Source of the DNA: Dongia sedimenti
Lineage (GTDB): Bacteria > Pseudomonadota > Alphaproteobacteria > Dongiales > Dongiaceae
DNA: 64,000 nt
Direction of reading: 5' to 3'
NCBI GenBank assembly: GCA_030715195.1
Contig: JAUYVI010000002.1
Coordinates: forward strand, 620,001-684,000
Position 1 is the first letter of the stretch; every line of letters begins with the position of its first letter. The position numbers and the translations under genes are program-made. Under the pieces are notes generated by a model, which was not told the DNA's origin, searched no databases, and saw nothing but the letters and a program-made list of their open reading frames with translations. Below are positions 17,716 to 27,209 of this stretch, piece after piece.

Positions 17716-17721
17716 CGCGCG

Positions 17722-18441
17722 CTACTGCGCCTTGACGGTCTGCCCGTTGCCGTCGAAGTCGGCGCAGGCGAGCGGCAGGAATTTTTCCGCGATCTGTTCC
17801 GGCGTCGGCAGGGTCTGCGGATCCTCGCCGGGATAGGCGGCGGCGCGCATGCCGGTGCGGGTGCGGCCGGGATCGATGATATTGGCGCGGATCCTGGTCT
17901 GCTTGATCTCTTCGGCGTAGATCTTGACCAGCATTTCCAGCGCGGCTTTCGACACCGAATAGGTGCCCCAGAACGGCCGCGCCTGGCTTCCCACGCTGGA
18001 GGAGACGAAGATCGCGCGGCCGGCTTCCGATTGGCGCAGCAAGGGATCGAGGCTGCGGATGAGGCGCCAGTTGGCGGTGAGGTTGATGTCCATGACCCGC
18101 TGCCATTCCGCGGGATCGATATGGCCGACCGGCGAAAGCGTACCGAGATCGCCGGCGTTGCCGACCAGCACGTCGAGGCGCTTGTAGCGTTCGTAGAGCG
18201 CATAGCCGAGGCGGTCGATGGCCTCGAACTCGCGCAGATCCATCGGCACCAGCAGGCTGGTCTTGCCGTTGATCGCGCGGATCTCGTCGTCCAATTCCTC
18301 GAGGCCGCCGGTGGTGCGGGCGACCAGCACCAGCTCGGCGCCTTCGCGGGCGAACAGCTTGGCCACGGCCTTGCCGATGCCGCGCGAAGCTCCGGTCACG
18401 AGCGCGATCCGGCCCGCGAGACGACCCTCGGACGAAGACAT
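17722..18441 (-). CDS. SDR-family NAD(P)-dependent oxidoreductase
   Basis: Classical short-chain dehydrogenase/reductase of 239 aa. Cofactor loop TGASRGIGKAVAKLF, structural NAG (VLVGNAGDLG), catalytic Ser in FVSSSVGSQ, and the catalytic YSVSK tetrad Tyr/Lys are present. The ATG shares one base with the purF stop (TGATG), so it is translated with purF. Such an SDR downstream of purF is seen in several alphaproteobacteria; the substrate is unknown. The C-terminus DFDGNGQTVKAQ is not diagnostic. Confidence 0.82.
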   Translation of the reverse strand: MSSSEGRLAGRIALVTGASRGIGKAVAKLFAREGAELVLVARTTGGLEELDDEIRAINGKTSLLVPMDLREFEAIDRLGYALYERYKRLDVLVGNAGDLGTLSPVGHIDPAEWQRVMDINLTANWRLIRSLDPLLRQSEAGRAIFVSSSVGSQARPFWGTYSVSKAALEMLVKIYAEEIKQTRIRANIIDPGRTRTGMRAAAYPGEDPQTLPTPEQIAEKFLPLACADFDGNGQTVKAQ

Positions 18442-19898
18442 CAGGAGGCGCGTTCCGCGAGCAGGGACAGTTGGTGGGTGCCGTCGCCGCCGGTCTGGTC
18501 GGTGAGCTCGGTCGGGTAATCGCCGGTGAAGCAGGCATCGCAATATTGCGGCGACTTGGCATCGCGGCTCTTGTGGCCCATGGCGCGATAGAGGCCGTCG
18601 ATCGAGATGAAGGCGAGGGAATCGCAGCCGATGAACTCGGCCATCTCCTTGGCGTCCATGCGCGCGGCCAGCAGTTTGCTCCGCTCCGGCGTATCGATGC
18701 CGTAGAAGCAGGAATACGAGGTCGGCGGGCTGGAGATTCGCATATGCACTTCGGTCGCGCCCGCAGCGCGGATCATCTCGACGATCTTCTTCGAGGTGGT
18801 GCCGCGGACGATCGAGTCATCGACCAGGATGACGCGCTTGCCCTGGACCTTGGCGCGGTTGGCGTTGTGCTTCAGCTTCACGCCCAAGTGACGGATGTGG
18901 TCGGTCGGCTCGATGAAGGTGCGGCCGACATAGTGATTGCGGATGATGCCCAATTCGAACGGAATGCCCGAGCCCTCGGCATAGCCGAGCGCGGCCGGCA
19001 CGCCGGAATCCGGCACCGGCACGACGACATCGGCATCTACGGGCGATTCCCGGGCGAGCTCCGCGCCGATGCCCTTGCGCGCGTCATAGATGCTGGTGCC
19101 TTCCATGACGCTGTCGGGCCGGGCGAAGTAGATGTATTCGAACACGCAGAACCGCTTCGGCATCTGCGAGAACGGCTTGATGCTGGTGACGCCGTTGCGG
19201 TCCAGCACGACGATCTCGCCCGCCTCAACGTCGCGGACAAAGTCCGCGCCGACGATATCGAGAGCGCAGGTCTCAGAAGCGAGAATCCAGCCGCTGCCGA
19301 GCTTGCCGAGGACCAGCGGGCGCACGCCCAGGGGATCGCGGACGCCGATCACCATGTCGTTGGCGAGGGCGACCAGCGAATAGGCGCCTTCCACCTGGTG
19401 CAGCGCGTGGATCAGGCGATCGACCACGTTGCCCCGGAGATGGGTCGCCATCAGATGCTGGATGACCTCGGTGTCGGTGGTGGATTGGAACAGCGAGCCG
19501 CGCTTCACCAGCTCGCGGCGGACCGCGTAGGCATTGGTGAGATTGCCGTTATGCCCCACCGCGAAGCCGCCGAAGGCAAGGTCGGCGAACAGCGGCTGCA
19601 CGTTGCGGAGGATCGTGTCGCCGGTGGTCGAATAGCGGACATGGCCGATCGCGGCATGGCCGCGCAGCTGCTCGACGACGGACTGTTTGTTGAAGCTGTC
19701 GGCGACATGGCCGAGATCGCGGTGGGCATGAAAGCGCTGGCCGTCGAAGGTGACGATGCCGGCCGCTTCCTGGCCGCGATGCTGGAGGGCGTGGAGGCCG
19801 AGCACGGCGTGGGCGGCGACTTCATCGACGCCGTATATGCCTACAATGCCGCACTCTTCCTTGAGATGGTCGTCGTCGAAGGGGTGCGTCGTCAGCAT
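18441..19898 (-). CDS. purF: Amidophosphoribosyltransferase
   Basis: First committed step of purine synthesis: PRPP plus glutamine to 5-phosphoribosylamine. 485 aa. Short propeptide, then the N-terminal nucleophile Cys16 in EECGIVGIYG. The glutaminase half includes LHALQHRGQEAAGI and GHVRYSTTGD. The phosphoribosyltransferase half has the PRPP motif VILVDDSIVRGTTSKKI. A cysteine-containing C-terminal segment (YCDACFTGDYP) resembles the iron-sulfur ligand region of the Bacillus-type enzyme. Follows cvpA by 58 bases, the order known from E. coli. Confidence 0.95.
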   Translation of the reverse strand: MLTTHPFDDDHLKEECGIVGIYGVDEVAAHAVLGLHALQHRGQEAAGIVTFDGQRFHAHRDLGHVADSFNKQSVVEQLRGHAAIGHVRYSTTGDTILRNVQPLFADLAFGGFAVGHNGNLTNAYAVRRELVKRGSLFQSTTDTEVIQHLMATHLRGNVVDRLIHALHQVEGAYSLVALANDMVIGVRDPLGVRPLVLGKLGSGWILASETCALDIVGADFVRDVEAGEIVVLDRNGVTSIKPFSQMPKRFCVFEYIYFARPDSVMEGTSIYDARKGIGAELARESPVDADVVVPVPDSGVPAALGYAEGSGIPFELGIIRNHYVGRTFIEPTDHIRHLGVKLKHNANRAKVQGKRVILVDDSIVRGTTSKKIVEMIRAAGATEVHMRISSPPTSYSCFYGIDTPERSKLLAARMDAKEMAEFIGCDSLAFISIDGLYRAMGHKSRDAKSPQYCDACFTGDYPTELTDQTGGDGTHQLSLLAERAS

Positions 19899-19936
19899 TT
19901 GCGGGTCGGCTTCCCTACTGCTGCTCCAAACTCGGA

Positions 19937-19956
19937 CGGCGCCTCGAAAGGCGCCG
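19937..19956 (-). repeat. Hairpin between cvpA and purF
   Basis: CGGCGCC arms (19956-19950 and 19943-19937) with a six-base loop, touching the cvpA stop codon. There is no T-run, so an mRNA-stabilising or weak attenuating role is more likely than full termination. Confidence 0.45.
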
Positions 19957-20700
19957 CTACTGGGAACTCTCGATCAACCGATCGAGGTCGTTCCGTTGCG
20001 CGTCCTTATACCCGGCGGCGGCCGCTTGTCCATCGGGATTCGACCCCGGTTTTGCATTGGAGCCCTGCGTCTGGCCGCTGCCTCCGGCCGGGGCGGCCGG
20101 CACCGGCGTAGCCGGAGCGGTCTGGCCGGGCTGCGGGGCGGATGTTCCAGGCTGTGGGACCATGTTGGTGGGATCGCCCAGCGTTTTCACGCCTTGGTCG
20201 ATGACAGCCTGGCCTTTTTCAATCACATAGGCGGGGACCATGTTCCGCAGCAGCTCGGCGCCCTTCTGGACCATGGGCAGGGTCTTGGCCTCGGCGACCG
20301 ATTGCGGCCGGTCGCGCTCGTCGGGAATCGCCCAGACCATCAGCATATAGGCGCCGCAAACGATGACCGCGCCGATGATCAGGCCGAGCAGCAATCCCAA
20401 GGACCGGTCGAGCGCACCGATCGCGCTGCCGCGCACCGCGCGGGAGATCACCTGGTTCAAGATTGCACAGATGATCAGCGCCACGATGAAGATCGCGACC
20501 GCGGTCACCACATTGGCGATCAGCGGCTCGGCGATGTAGCGCTCGGCGATCGGCTTGGCCACGGGGAAGAAATAGACCGTCGCGACCACGGCGCCGACCC
20601 AGGAGAGGATCCACAGCACCACGTTCACGAAGCCGTTGGAAAAGGCGATCAGCGCGGAGAGGCCGATCACGACCAGGACGATGACGTCGATGAAATTCAC
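19957..20700 (-). CDS. cvpA: CvpA family membrane protein
   Basis: Inner-membrane protein of the colicin V production family. 247 aa, GTG start. Four hydrophobic helices in the first ~130 residues (VIVLVVIGLSALIAFSNGF, LWILSWVGAVVATVYFF, VTAVAIFIVALIICAIL, LLLGLIIGAVIVCGAYML), with the conserved ISRAVRGSAIGALDRSLG loop. The C-terminal ~80 residues are rich in Pro, Gly, Ala and Gln and look disordered. Placed between radA and purF in a long collinear series. The biochemical role is unclear; the family is linked to envelope homeostasis. Confidence 0.88.
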   Translation of the reverse strand: MNFIDVIVLVVIGLSALIAFSNGFVNVVLWILSWVGAVVATVYFFPVAKPIAERYIAEPLIANVVTAVAIFIVALIICAILNQVISRAVRGSAIGALDRSLGLLLGLIIGAVIVCGAYMLMVWAIPDERDRPQSVAEAKTLPMVQKGAELLRNMVPAYVIEKGQAVIDQGVKTLGDPTNMVPQPGTSAPQPGQTAPATPVPAAPAGGSGQTQGSNAKPGSNPDGQAAAAGYKDAQRNDLDRLIESSQ

Positions 20701-20718
20701 GGGGCACGCATCCTTGGC

Positions 20719-22143
20719 CTAGCTTTTCACGACATCGGGCCGCTTCGGCACCGAGTTCGAACGGGACTCATTATAGAGCCAGTCGATCAAATCTTGTAGG
20801 TGACCGACCTCCAGCAGGTCGAGCCCCTCGATCTTGCCCATCGCGCGGCCGCCCTTGACCGCCTGCGGCGCCAAAGCGCGCCGGAAGCCGAGCTTGGCGG
20901 CCTCGCGGAGTCGCGACTCGGCCTGGGTCACCCGGCGCACTTCCCCCGAGAGCCCGACCTCGCCGAAGATCGCGACGTCCTCGGGCACCGGCCGGTCGGT
21001 CAGCGCGGAAATCAGCGCCAGGGCGCAGGCCAGATCGGCGGCCGGCTCGGCGATTCGCAGGCCACCGGCGATGTTGAGATAGACCTCGTTGCCGGCGAAG
21101 CCGAGGCCGCAGCGCGCCTCGAGCACGGCGAGGATCATGGCGAGGCGGCTGCCGTCCCAGCCGACCACGGCGCGGCGCGGCGTCGCCTGCGGCGAGGTCG
21201 AGACCAGGGCCTGAACCTCGACCAGCACCGGTCGCGTGCCTTCGATTCCGGCGAAGACCGCGGCGCCGGAAACGTTGCCGCGCCGCTCGGCGAGGAACAG
21301 CGCCGAGGGATTGGCGACTTCCATCAGCCCGCCATCGGTCATCTCGAAGACGCCGATCTCGTTGGCCGGGCCGAAGCGGTTCTTCACCGAGCGCAGGATG
21401 CGGAACTGATGCCCGCGCTCGCCTTCGAAATAGAGCACGGTATCGACCATGTGCTCGAGCACGCGGGGCCCGGCGATCTGGCCGTCCTTGGTCACATGGC
21501 CGACCAGGATCAGCACGAAGCCGCGGCGCTTGGCGACCCGGATCAACTCGGCGGCGCAGCTCCGCACCTGGGCGACCGTGCCCGGCGCGGAATCCAGCGT
21601 GTCGAGATACATGGTCTGGATCGAATCGATCACCACGACGTCCGGCGGATCGCCGGCCTCGAGCGTGGCGATGATGTCGCGGATGCTGGTCGCCGCGGCG
21701 AGGCGCGTGGCACCGGCGCCCAGCTCCAGCCGCTTGCCGCGGAGCTGCACCTGCTCCACCGCCTCCTCGCCGGAGATATAGGCCGAGACCATCGGCGGCT
21801 TCAGCTTGCCGAGGGCGACCACGACCTGCAGCAGCAGCGTCGACTTGCCGATGCCGGGATCGCCGCCGATCAGGATCGCCGAGCCGCGGACCAGGCCGCC
21901 GCCGGTGACCCGATCGAACTCCGCCATGCCGGTCGAGCGGCGCATGGTTTCCGGCACCGGGCCGCCGAGATCGACCAGCTCGATGCCCTTGCCCTTCTTG
22001 CCGGAGAGGCCCTTGGGCAGGCTCTCGCGCGGCGCTTCCTCGACGATCGAGTTCCAGGCGCCGCAGGCATCGCAACGCCCGCTCCAGCGCGTGGTTGAGG
22101 CACCACAATTCTGACAGACATAGCGCGCGGCGGATTTCGCCAT
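20719..22143 (-). CDS. radA: DNA repair protein RadA (Sms)
   Basis: RecA-like ATPase that drives branch migration in recombination and helps process recombination intermediates. 474 aa. An N-terminal four-cysteine zinc finger (YVCQNCGAS ... GRCDACGAW), Walker A GGDPGIGKSTLLLQ, Walker B VVVIDSIQTMY, the RadA-specific KNRFG motif, and a C-terminal Lon-protease-like domain (GLSGEVRRVTQAESRLREA) are all visible. It starts five bases after mlaF and ends 18 bases before cvpA. Confidence 0.95.
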   Translation of the reverse strand: MAKSAARYVCQNCGASTTRWSGRCDACGAWNSIVEEAPRESLPKGLSGKKGKGIELVDLGGPVPETMRRSTGMAEFDRVTGGGLVRGSAILIGGDPGIGKSTLLLQVVVALGKLKPPMVSAYISGEEAVEQVQLRGKRLELGAGATRLAAATSIRDIIATLEAGDPPDVVVIDSIQTMYLDTLDSAPGTVAQVRSCAAELIRVAKRRGFVLILVGHVTKDGQIAGPRVLEHMVDTVLYFEGERGHQFRILRSVKNRFGPANEIGVFEMTDGGLMEVANPSALFLAERRGNVSGAAVFAGIEGTRPVLVEVQALVSTSPQATPRRAVVGWDGSRLAMILAVLEARCGLGFAGNEVYLNIAGGLRIAEPAADLACALALISALTDRPVPEDVAIFGEVGLSGEVRRVTQAESRLREAAKLGFRRALAPQAVKGGRAMGKIEGLDLLEVGHLQDLIDWLYNESRSNSVPKRPDVVKS

Positions 22144-22148
22144 GGTCG

Positions 22149-22925
22149 TTAGAAGGACCGCACCGGCATGCGAATCGGACCTTCGGCCTTGCCCTTCACG
22201 AACTGCTCGACATAGGGGTTGCCCGAATTGTCGATGTCCTTGGCCTCACCGGCCCAGATGATCTTACCCTGATAGATCATCGCGGCGTTGTCGCCGATCT
22301 CGCGCAGGGAGTGCATATCATGGGTGATCGACAGCGCCGTCGCGCCGACCATGTCGACGCAGGTCACGATCAGCTCGTTGATCACCTGGGCCATGATCGG
22401 ATCGAGGCCGGTGGTCGGCTCGTCGAAGAAGATGATCTCCGGCTCGGCGGCGATGGCGCGCGCCAAGCCGACCCGCTTCTGCATGCCGCCGGAGAGCTCC
22501 GCCGGAAACAGGTCGCCGACTTCCGGCTGCAGGCCGACCGCGCTCAATTTGCGCAGCGCGATCTCCTTGGCCTCGCCGCGCTTCATGCCGCGGCCGGAGA
22601 TCAGGCCGAAAGCTACGTTTTCCCAAACCGGCAGACTGTCGAACAAAGCGGCGCCCTGGAACAGCATGCCGAACTTCCGCATCACGCGCTCGCGCTCGCG
22701 GGCCGGCATGCCGACCACTTCCTGGCCGTCGATCTCGATCGATCCGGCATCGGGCTGCATCAAACCGAGGATGCACTTGATCATCACCGACTTGCCGGTG
22801 CCGGAGCCGCCGATCACCACCAGCGATTTGCCGCGCGGCACGTCGAGATCGACGCCGTCGAGCACGACGTTCGAGCCGAACGCCTTCTTCAACCCCCGCA
22901 CCTTGATCTTGAGATCGCTGCTCAT
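22149..22925 (-). CDS. mlaF: Phospholipid ABC transporter ATP-binding protein MlaF
   Basis: Cytoplasmic ATPase of the Mla retrograde phospholipid transporter. 258 aa. Walker A GGSGTGKSVMIKCILG, Q-loop MLFQGAALFDSLPVWENVAF (typical of MlaF/Mce ATPases), signature LSGGMQKRVGLARAI, Walker B IIFFDEPTTGLDP and H-loop THDMHSLREI are present. The ATG at 22925 overlaps the mlaE stop by four bases. No mlaD or mlaB lies next to it. Confidence 0.9.
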   Translation of the reverse strand: MSSDLKIKVRGLKKAFGSNVVLDGVDLDVPRGKSLVVIGGSGTGKSVMIKCILGLMQPDAGSIEIDGQEVVGMPARERERVMRKFGMLFQGAALFDSLPVWENVAFGLISGRGMKRGEAKEIALRKLSAVGLQPEVGDLFPAELSGGMQKRVGLARAIAAEPEIIFFDEPTTGLDPIMAQVINELIVTCVDMVGATALSITHDMHSLREIGDNAAMIYQGKIIWAGEAKDIDNSGNPYVEQFVKGKAEGPIRMPVRSF

Positions 22926-23695
22926 CGGGCGAAGAACAGTTCGGTGAGGAAGTAGTCGAGAATCAGGATCAGGATCATCGATGTGGCGACCGCATTGGTG
23001 GTCGCCTTGCCGACGCCCTGGGCACCGCCCTTCGAGTTGAAGCCGTGGTAGCAGCCCATCAAGGTGATGGTGAAGCCGAACACCGCGGCCTTCACCAGAC
23101 CGGAGAAGACGTCGATGAAATCCGTCGCGTCCGAGATGTTCTTGAGGAAATTGCCCTCGTTGAAGCCGAGCTTGTGAACCGCGACGAAATAGCCGCCGAG
23201 AATACCGATCACATCGGCGACGCCGACCAGCAGCGGCAGCATGGTGACGCCGGCCCAGAGCCGCGGCGCGATCAGGTACTTGTACGGATTGGTGCTGAGC
23301 GTGGAGAGGGCGTCGATCTGCTCGGTCACCCGCATGGTGCCGATCTCGGCCGCCATCGAGGCGCCGATGCGGCCGGCGACGATCAGCGCGCCGAGGACCG
23401 GACCGAGCTCGCGGGTCAGCGAGATCACCACGATCGTCGGCATCGCCGCTTCGGCGCCGACCTTGAAGCCGGTGTAGGACTGCAGCACCAGCACCATGCC
23501 GGTGAAGACCGCGGTCATGCCGACATAGGGCAGCGAGTAGTAGCCGATCTCGATCATCTGCCGCGCCAGCAGCCGCGGATAGAAGGGCGGCGTCAGGCAG
23601 TGGCGGACCGCCACCAGCGCGAACAAGGTGAGCCGTCCCATGGCGGAAAGGCCGTTCAGGAAGGTGCGGCCGATCGGCTGCAGGATCGTGGTCAC
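22922..23695 (-). CDS. mlaE: Phospholipid ABC transporter permease MlaE
   Basis: Inner-membrane permease of the Mla/Mce family. 257 aa, five or six hydrophobic segments. Typical MlaE blocks: IGYYSLPYVGMTAVFTGMVL, ELGPVLGALIVAGRIGASMAAEIGTM (the EQID contact follows as TEQIDAL), and the C-terminal SMILILILDYFLTELFF. The GTG start at 23695 overlaps the alr stop by four bases (GTGA). Together with MlaF it forms the core of the transporter whose carriers MlaA and MlaC are encoded 12 kb away. Confidence 0.92.
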   Translation of the reverse strand: MTTILQPIGRTFLNGLSAMGRLTLFALVAVRHCLTPPFYPRLLARQMIEIGYYSLPYVGMTAVFTGMVLVLQSYTGFKVGAEAAMPTIVVISLTRELGPVLGALIVAGRIGASMAAEIGTMRVTEQIDALSTLSTNPYKYLIAPRLWAGVTMLPLLVGVADVIGILGGYFVAVHKLGFNEGNFLKNISDATDFIDVFSGLVKAAVFGFTITLMGCYHGFNSKGGAQGVGKATTNAVATSMILILILDYFLTELFFAR

Positions 23696-24810
23696 GCGCG
23701 GGGCCCCGCGGCATGATAGCGGCGCAGGTAACGGCTGCCGAGAGCGGTCAGGATCTCATAGCCGATCGTGCCCGCGTCCCGCGCCAAATCGTCGACGCTC
23801 TGATGCGGCCCGATGATCTCGACCGGATCGCCCACGCGGCAGGCGGAAAGCGACAGATGGCCGATATCCGCGGTCATCAGATCCATAGAAATTCGGCCCA
23901 CGATTGGCGCCCGCTCCCCTGCGACGAAAACGGCGCCGCGATTGCCCAGCGATCGGAAGATCCCGTCGGCATAGCCGACCCCGATGACCGCGAGGCGTGA
24001 CCTACCCTTGAATTGATGCGTGGCACCATATCCAACGGTCATACCCAAGTCAACGTCCCGTATTTGCAGGATTTTTCCCTCGAGCGCCACCACCGGACGC
24101 ATCGGATTCGGCCGCCCGATCATGGGCTCCAGACCGTAGAGCGAGGCCCCCGGCCGGGCCAGGTCGAAGTGATAATCGGTGCCGAGGAAGCAGCCCGAGG
24201 ATGCCGCCATGCTGAGGGTCGGCTTCGCACCGCCCGGCCACGGGAAGCGTTCGGTCAGCGCCCGGAACAGCGTGAGCTGCCGGATATTCATCGGATTGGC
24301 TTCGTCGTCCGAGCAGGCGAGATGGCTCATCGCATGGACGATGGGAATGCCTTGGAGCAAGGCGGGATCGCCCGCGAGCCGCACCGTGTCTTTCTCGGAG
24401 AGGCCGAGGCGCGACATGCCGGTGTCGATCATCAACGCCGCGGGCTTGGGCCGCGCCGTGCGGCAGTGCTGCCGCCAGTCCTCGATCTGTTCGAGTGTGC
24501 CGAGGACGGGGATCAGGTTCTCGGCGGCGACCGCTTCAGCCGCCCCCGCCGGCAATCCGTTCAGGACGTAGATCTGGGCGGTCGGAACGATCGGTCGCAG
24601 AGCCAACGCCTCGTCGAGCGTCGCCACGAAGAAATGGTCGCAGCCTGCGCGATGCAGCACCGACGCCACGGTCGCCGCGCCGAGCCCGTAGGCATCCGCC
24701 TTGACAGCCGCGCCGCAGGTGGCCGGCGCCACCTGTTCGCTGAGAATCCTGTAGTTTTCGGCGATGGCGGCGAGGTCGATGGTGAGGACCGCCGTCGATG
24801 CGTCGGGCAT
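23692..24810 (-). CDS. alr: Alanine racemase
   Basis: PLP enzyme interconverting L- and D-alanine for peptidoglycan. 372 aa. The PLP lysine is in AAVKADAYGLGA; substrate Arg/Met regions DTGMSRLGL and HAMSHLACSDD follow; the second catalytic base Tyr is in TVGYGATHQF. The C-terminal beta domain has VGRISMDLMTADI. It starts 12 bases after dnaB, an order (dnaB-alr-radA) also found in other alphaproteobacteria. Confidence 0.93.
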   Translation of the reverse strand: MPDASTAVLTIDLAAIAENYRILSEQVAPATCGAAVKADAYGLGAATVASVLHRAGCDHFFVATLDEALALRPIVPTAQIYVLNGLPAGAAEAVAAENLIPVLGTLEQIEDWRQHCRTARPKPAALMIDTGMSRLGLSEKDTVRLAGDPALLQGIPIVHAMSHLACSDDEANPMNIRQLTLFRALTERFPWPGGAKPTLSMAASSGCFLGTDYHFDLARPGASLYGLEPMIGRPNPMRPVVALEGKILQIRDVDLGMTVGYGATHQFKGRSRLAVIGVGYADGIFRSLGNRGAVFVAGERAPIVGRISMDLMTADIGHLSLSACRVGDPVEIIGPHQSVDDLARDAGTIGYEILTALGSRYLRRYHAAGPRA

Positions 24811-24822
24811 CGCTGGCTTCTA

Positions 24823-26328
24823 TCAGCCGTACTGCTCGGGCAGCGATCCGTCTTCGGCGAGATCGCTGAAGCGCGTCAGCATGCCCTCGAAGTAGAGCTG
24901 CCGCGTGCCGATCGGGCCGTGACGCTGCTTGGCGACGATGACGTCGGCCTTGTTGTGGACCTCTTCGCCGCGCTTCATCCAGCGGTCGCGGCGCTCGTGG
25001 AACTTGCTGTCATCCTCGTCCGGCCGCTGATTGGGCTCGGCGCGCTCGTGATAATACTGCTCGCGGTAGACGAACATGACGACGTCGGCGTCCTGCTCGA
25101 TCGAGCCGGATTCACGGAGGTCGGACAGCTGCGGCCGCTTGTCGTCGCGCTGCTCGACGGCGCGACTGAGCTGGGAGAGCGCCAGCACCGGCACATCCAA
25201 TTCCTTGGCGATGGCCTTGAGGCCGCGGGTGATCTCCGAGATTTCCTGTACCCGGTTCTCCGAGCCGCGCGAGTTCGAGCCGCGCATCAGCTGCAGGTAA
25301 TCGAGCACGATAAGATCGAGTCCGTGCTGGCGCTTCAGGCGCCGAGCGCGGGTGCGCAGCATCGGAATGGTCAGCGCCGGCGTATCGTCGATGAAGAACG
25401 GCACCTCGTTCATCGCCTGGGCCGCCTCGACGATCCTCTGGAAATCCTCGGCCCGCACTTCGCCGCGGCGAATCTTGTCCGAGGAGATGCCGGACTTCTC
25501 CGCCATGATACGGGTGGCGAGCTGCTCGGACGACATTTCCATCGAGAAGAACACCACCCGGTGCCGCTCTCCGGTCGAGGGGTCGCGCGCCGCCTCGGCG
25601 GCGTTGAAACCGATATTGGTGGCGAGCGCGGTCTTGCCCATCGAGGGGCGGCCGGCAAGGATGATCAGGTCCGACTTCTGCAACCCACCCAGCATGCGGT
25701 CGAGGTCGCGGAGGCCCGTGGTGACGCCGGTGATATGCCCGTCGCGCTTGAAGGCAGCCTCCGCCATATCGAGCGCGCTGGCCAGCACGGTGCTGAAACC
25801 CTGCGGTCCTTTCTCGGTCTGGCCGGTTTCCGCCAGGTTGAACAGCTTCAGCTCGGTGGCCTCGATCTGCTGGACCGCCGTGTCCTCGAGGCCGAACACA
25901 TAGGCATCGTTGACCACGTTCTCGCCGAGATCGACGAGTTGGCGCCGCAGGTAAAGGTCATGGATCACATGGCCGTAGTCGTCGGCGTTGATGACGGTGA
26001 CGACCGACTGCGCGAGATCGACCAGGTACTGCGCGCCGCCGATCTCGCTGAGCGCGCCGTCCTGGTCGAACAGATTCTTCAGCGTGACCGGGTTGGCGAT
26101 CTGGCCGCGCTGCACCAGCTTGCCGATCGCCTCGTAGATGCGTCCGTGCAGCGGGTCTGCGAAATGCTCGGGGCGCAGGAACTCGTTGACGCGATCGAAG
26201 ACGAGGTTGTTCGCGAGGATCGCGCCGAGCAACGCCTTCTCGGCGTCGTAGTTGACGGGCGGTGTGCGCTGCGGCACGACGCTGTTGTCGCTGCGCAGTC
26301 TCGTGACGTTTGCTGAGCCCGTTTCCAT
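24823..26328 (-). CDS. dnaB: Replicative DNA helicase DnaB
   Basis: Hexameric 5'-3' replication fork helicase. 501 aa. The N-terminal domain begins VNYDAEKALLGAILANN; the C-terminal RecA-like domain has Walker A AGRPSMGKTALATNI, the FSMEMSSEQLATRI motif, Walker B LIVLDYLQLMRG and the KELDVPVLALSQLSR segment. The ATG at 26328 is clear. It heads the series dnaB-alr-mlaE-mlaF-radA-cvpA-purF and is separated from rplI by a strong terminator. Confidence 0.96.
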   Translation of the reverse strand: METGSANVTRLRSDNSVVPQRTPPVNYDAEKALLGAILANNLVFDRVNEFLRPEHFADPLHGRIYEAIGKLVQRGQIANPVTLKNLFDQDGALSEIGGAQYLVDLAQSVVTVINADDYGHVIHDLYLRRQLVDLGENVVNDAYVFGLEDTAVQQIEATELKLFNLAETGQTEKGPQGFSTVLASALDMAEAAFKRDGHITGVTTGLRDLDRMLGGLQKSDLIILAGRPSMGKTALATNIGFNAAEAARDPSTGERHRVVFFSMEMSSEQLATRIMAEKSGISSDKIRRGEVRAEDFQRIVEAAQAMNEVPFFIDDTPALTIPMLRTRARRLKRQHGLDLIVLDYLQLMRGSNSRGSENRVQEISEITRGLKAIAKELDVPVLALSQLSRAVEQRDDKRPQLSDLRESGSIEQDADVVMFVYREQYYHERAEPNQRPDEDDSKFHERRDRWMKRGEEVHNKADVIVAKQRHGPIGTRQLYFEGMLTRFSDLAEDGSLPEQYG

Positions 26329-26378
26329 GATCGTCTGACCATTACAGCATCGTTGTCACGCGGTCGCGTAAGAACGTC

Positions 26379-26387
26379 TGTGGATAG
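26379..26387 (-). promoter_or_regulatory. DnaA-box-like nonamer upstream of dnaB
   Basis: Minus-strand CTATCCACA differs from the consensus TTATCCACA only at the first base and lies about 50 bases before the dnaB start codon. It is part of a small inverted repeat GGATA...TATCC. Confidence 0.4.
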
Positions 26388-26546
26388 CGTGTATATCCGG
26401 GATCGATTCTAGGACCCGCTTCGAGTCGTCGTATAGGCAAAATATTCCGCGTGCGCTGTCTCGTACCGCACAGTTTGGCGCTATCGTCCACTCGCCGTCG
26501 CCCGCGCATTGCCACGGCAAGCGATTGCTTGACAACGCGATCTCCG

Positions 26547-26584
26547 AAAAAGCTTCGGCCGCTCCCCTTGCGAGGAGCGGCCGA
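26547..26584 (-). terminator. Rho-independent terminator after rplI
   Basis: On the minus strand an 11-base perfect stem (TCGGCCGCTCC, 26584-26574, partner 26565-26555) with an eight-base loop, then AGC and five T (26551-26547). It separates the ribosomal protein operon from dnaB. Confidence 0.85.
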
Positions 26585-26610
26585 GCATTTCGAACGCGAT
26601 GCAGCGTGGA

Positions 26611-27195
26611 CTAGGCCTGCGGAGCCTCTTCGGCGCCGGCCGTGGCGAGCTCCGCCTCGGCCAGGAGCTTGTCGAGATCGGCCTGTTCCTGGTTTTCGGC
26701 CTGCTGCGCGGAGACAAAGCCACCGGCTTTCTCCTGCGCCGCCGCTTCGTCTTCCGACTTCGCGACGTTGGCGGTGACTTTCACGATCACTTCCGGGTGC
26801 AGCGCAACGCGCACGTCGTGCAGACCCAGCGTCTTGATCGGCTTGTCGAGGATCACCTGGCGGCGATCGATGGTGAAGCCGGCCTTGGTCACACCGTCGG
26901 AGATGTCACGGCTGGACACCGAGCCGAACAGGATGCCGGTCTCGGAAGCCTGGCGGATGATCACCACCTTCAGGCCATCGACCTTGTCCTTGATCTTCTC
27001 GGCTTCTTCGCGGCGCTTCAGGTTGTTGGCCTCGATCTGAGCGCGCTGCTCTTCGAACCGCTTCTTGTTCTCTGCGGTCGCGCGCAGGGCCTTCTTGGTC
27101 GGCAGCAGGAAGTTGCGGGCGAAGCCTTGCTTCACCTTCACCACATCGCCGATCTGGCCGAGACGCTCGATCCGTTCCAGAAGAATGACGTCCAT
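26611..27195 (-). CDS. rplI: 50S ribosomal protein bL9
   Basis: Large-subunit protein whose elongated shape links an N-terminal rRNA-binding domain to a C-terminal domain. 194 aa, longer than the ~150 aa of E. coli. The N-terminal signature [21 protein letters not shown] and [13 protein letters not shown] are intact. A long charged helix follows, then the C-terminal domain ([32 protein letters not shown]). The extra C-terminal ~40 residues are Glu/Ala-rich and probably disordered. Third gene of rpsF-rpsR-rplI. Confidence 0.95.
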   Translation of the reverse strand: MDVILLERIERLGQIGDVVKVKQGFARNFLLPTKKALRATAENKKRFEEQRAQIEANNLKRREEAEKIKDKVDGLKVVIIRQASETGILFGSVSSRDISDGVTKAGFTIDRRQVILDKPIKTLGLHDVRVALHPEVIVKVTANVAKSEDEAAAQEKAGGFVSAQQAENQEQADLDKLLAEAELATAGAEEAPQA

Positions 27196-27209
27196 GTTCT
27201 GCGCCCTCC

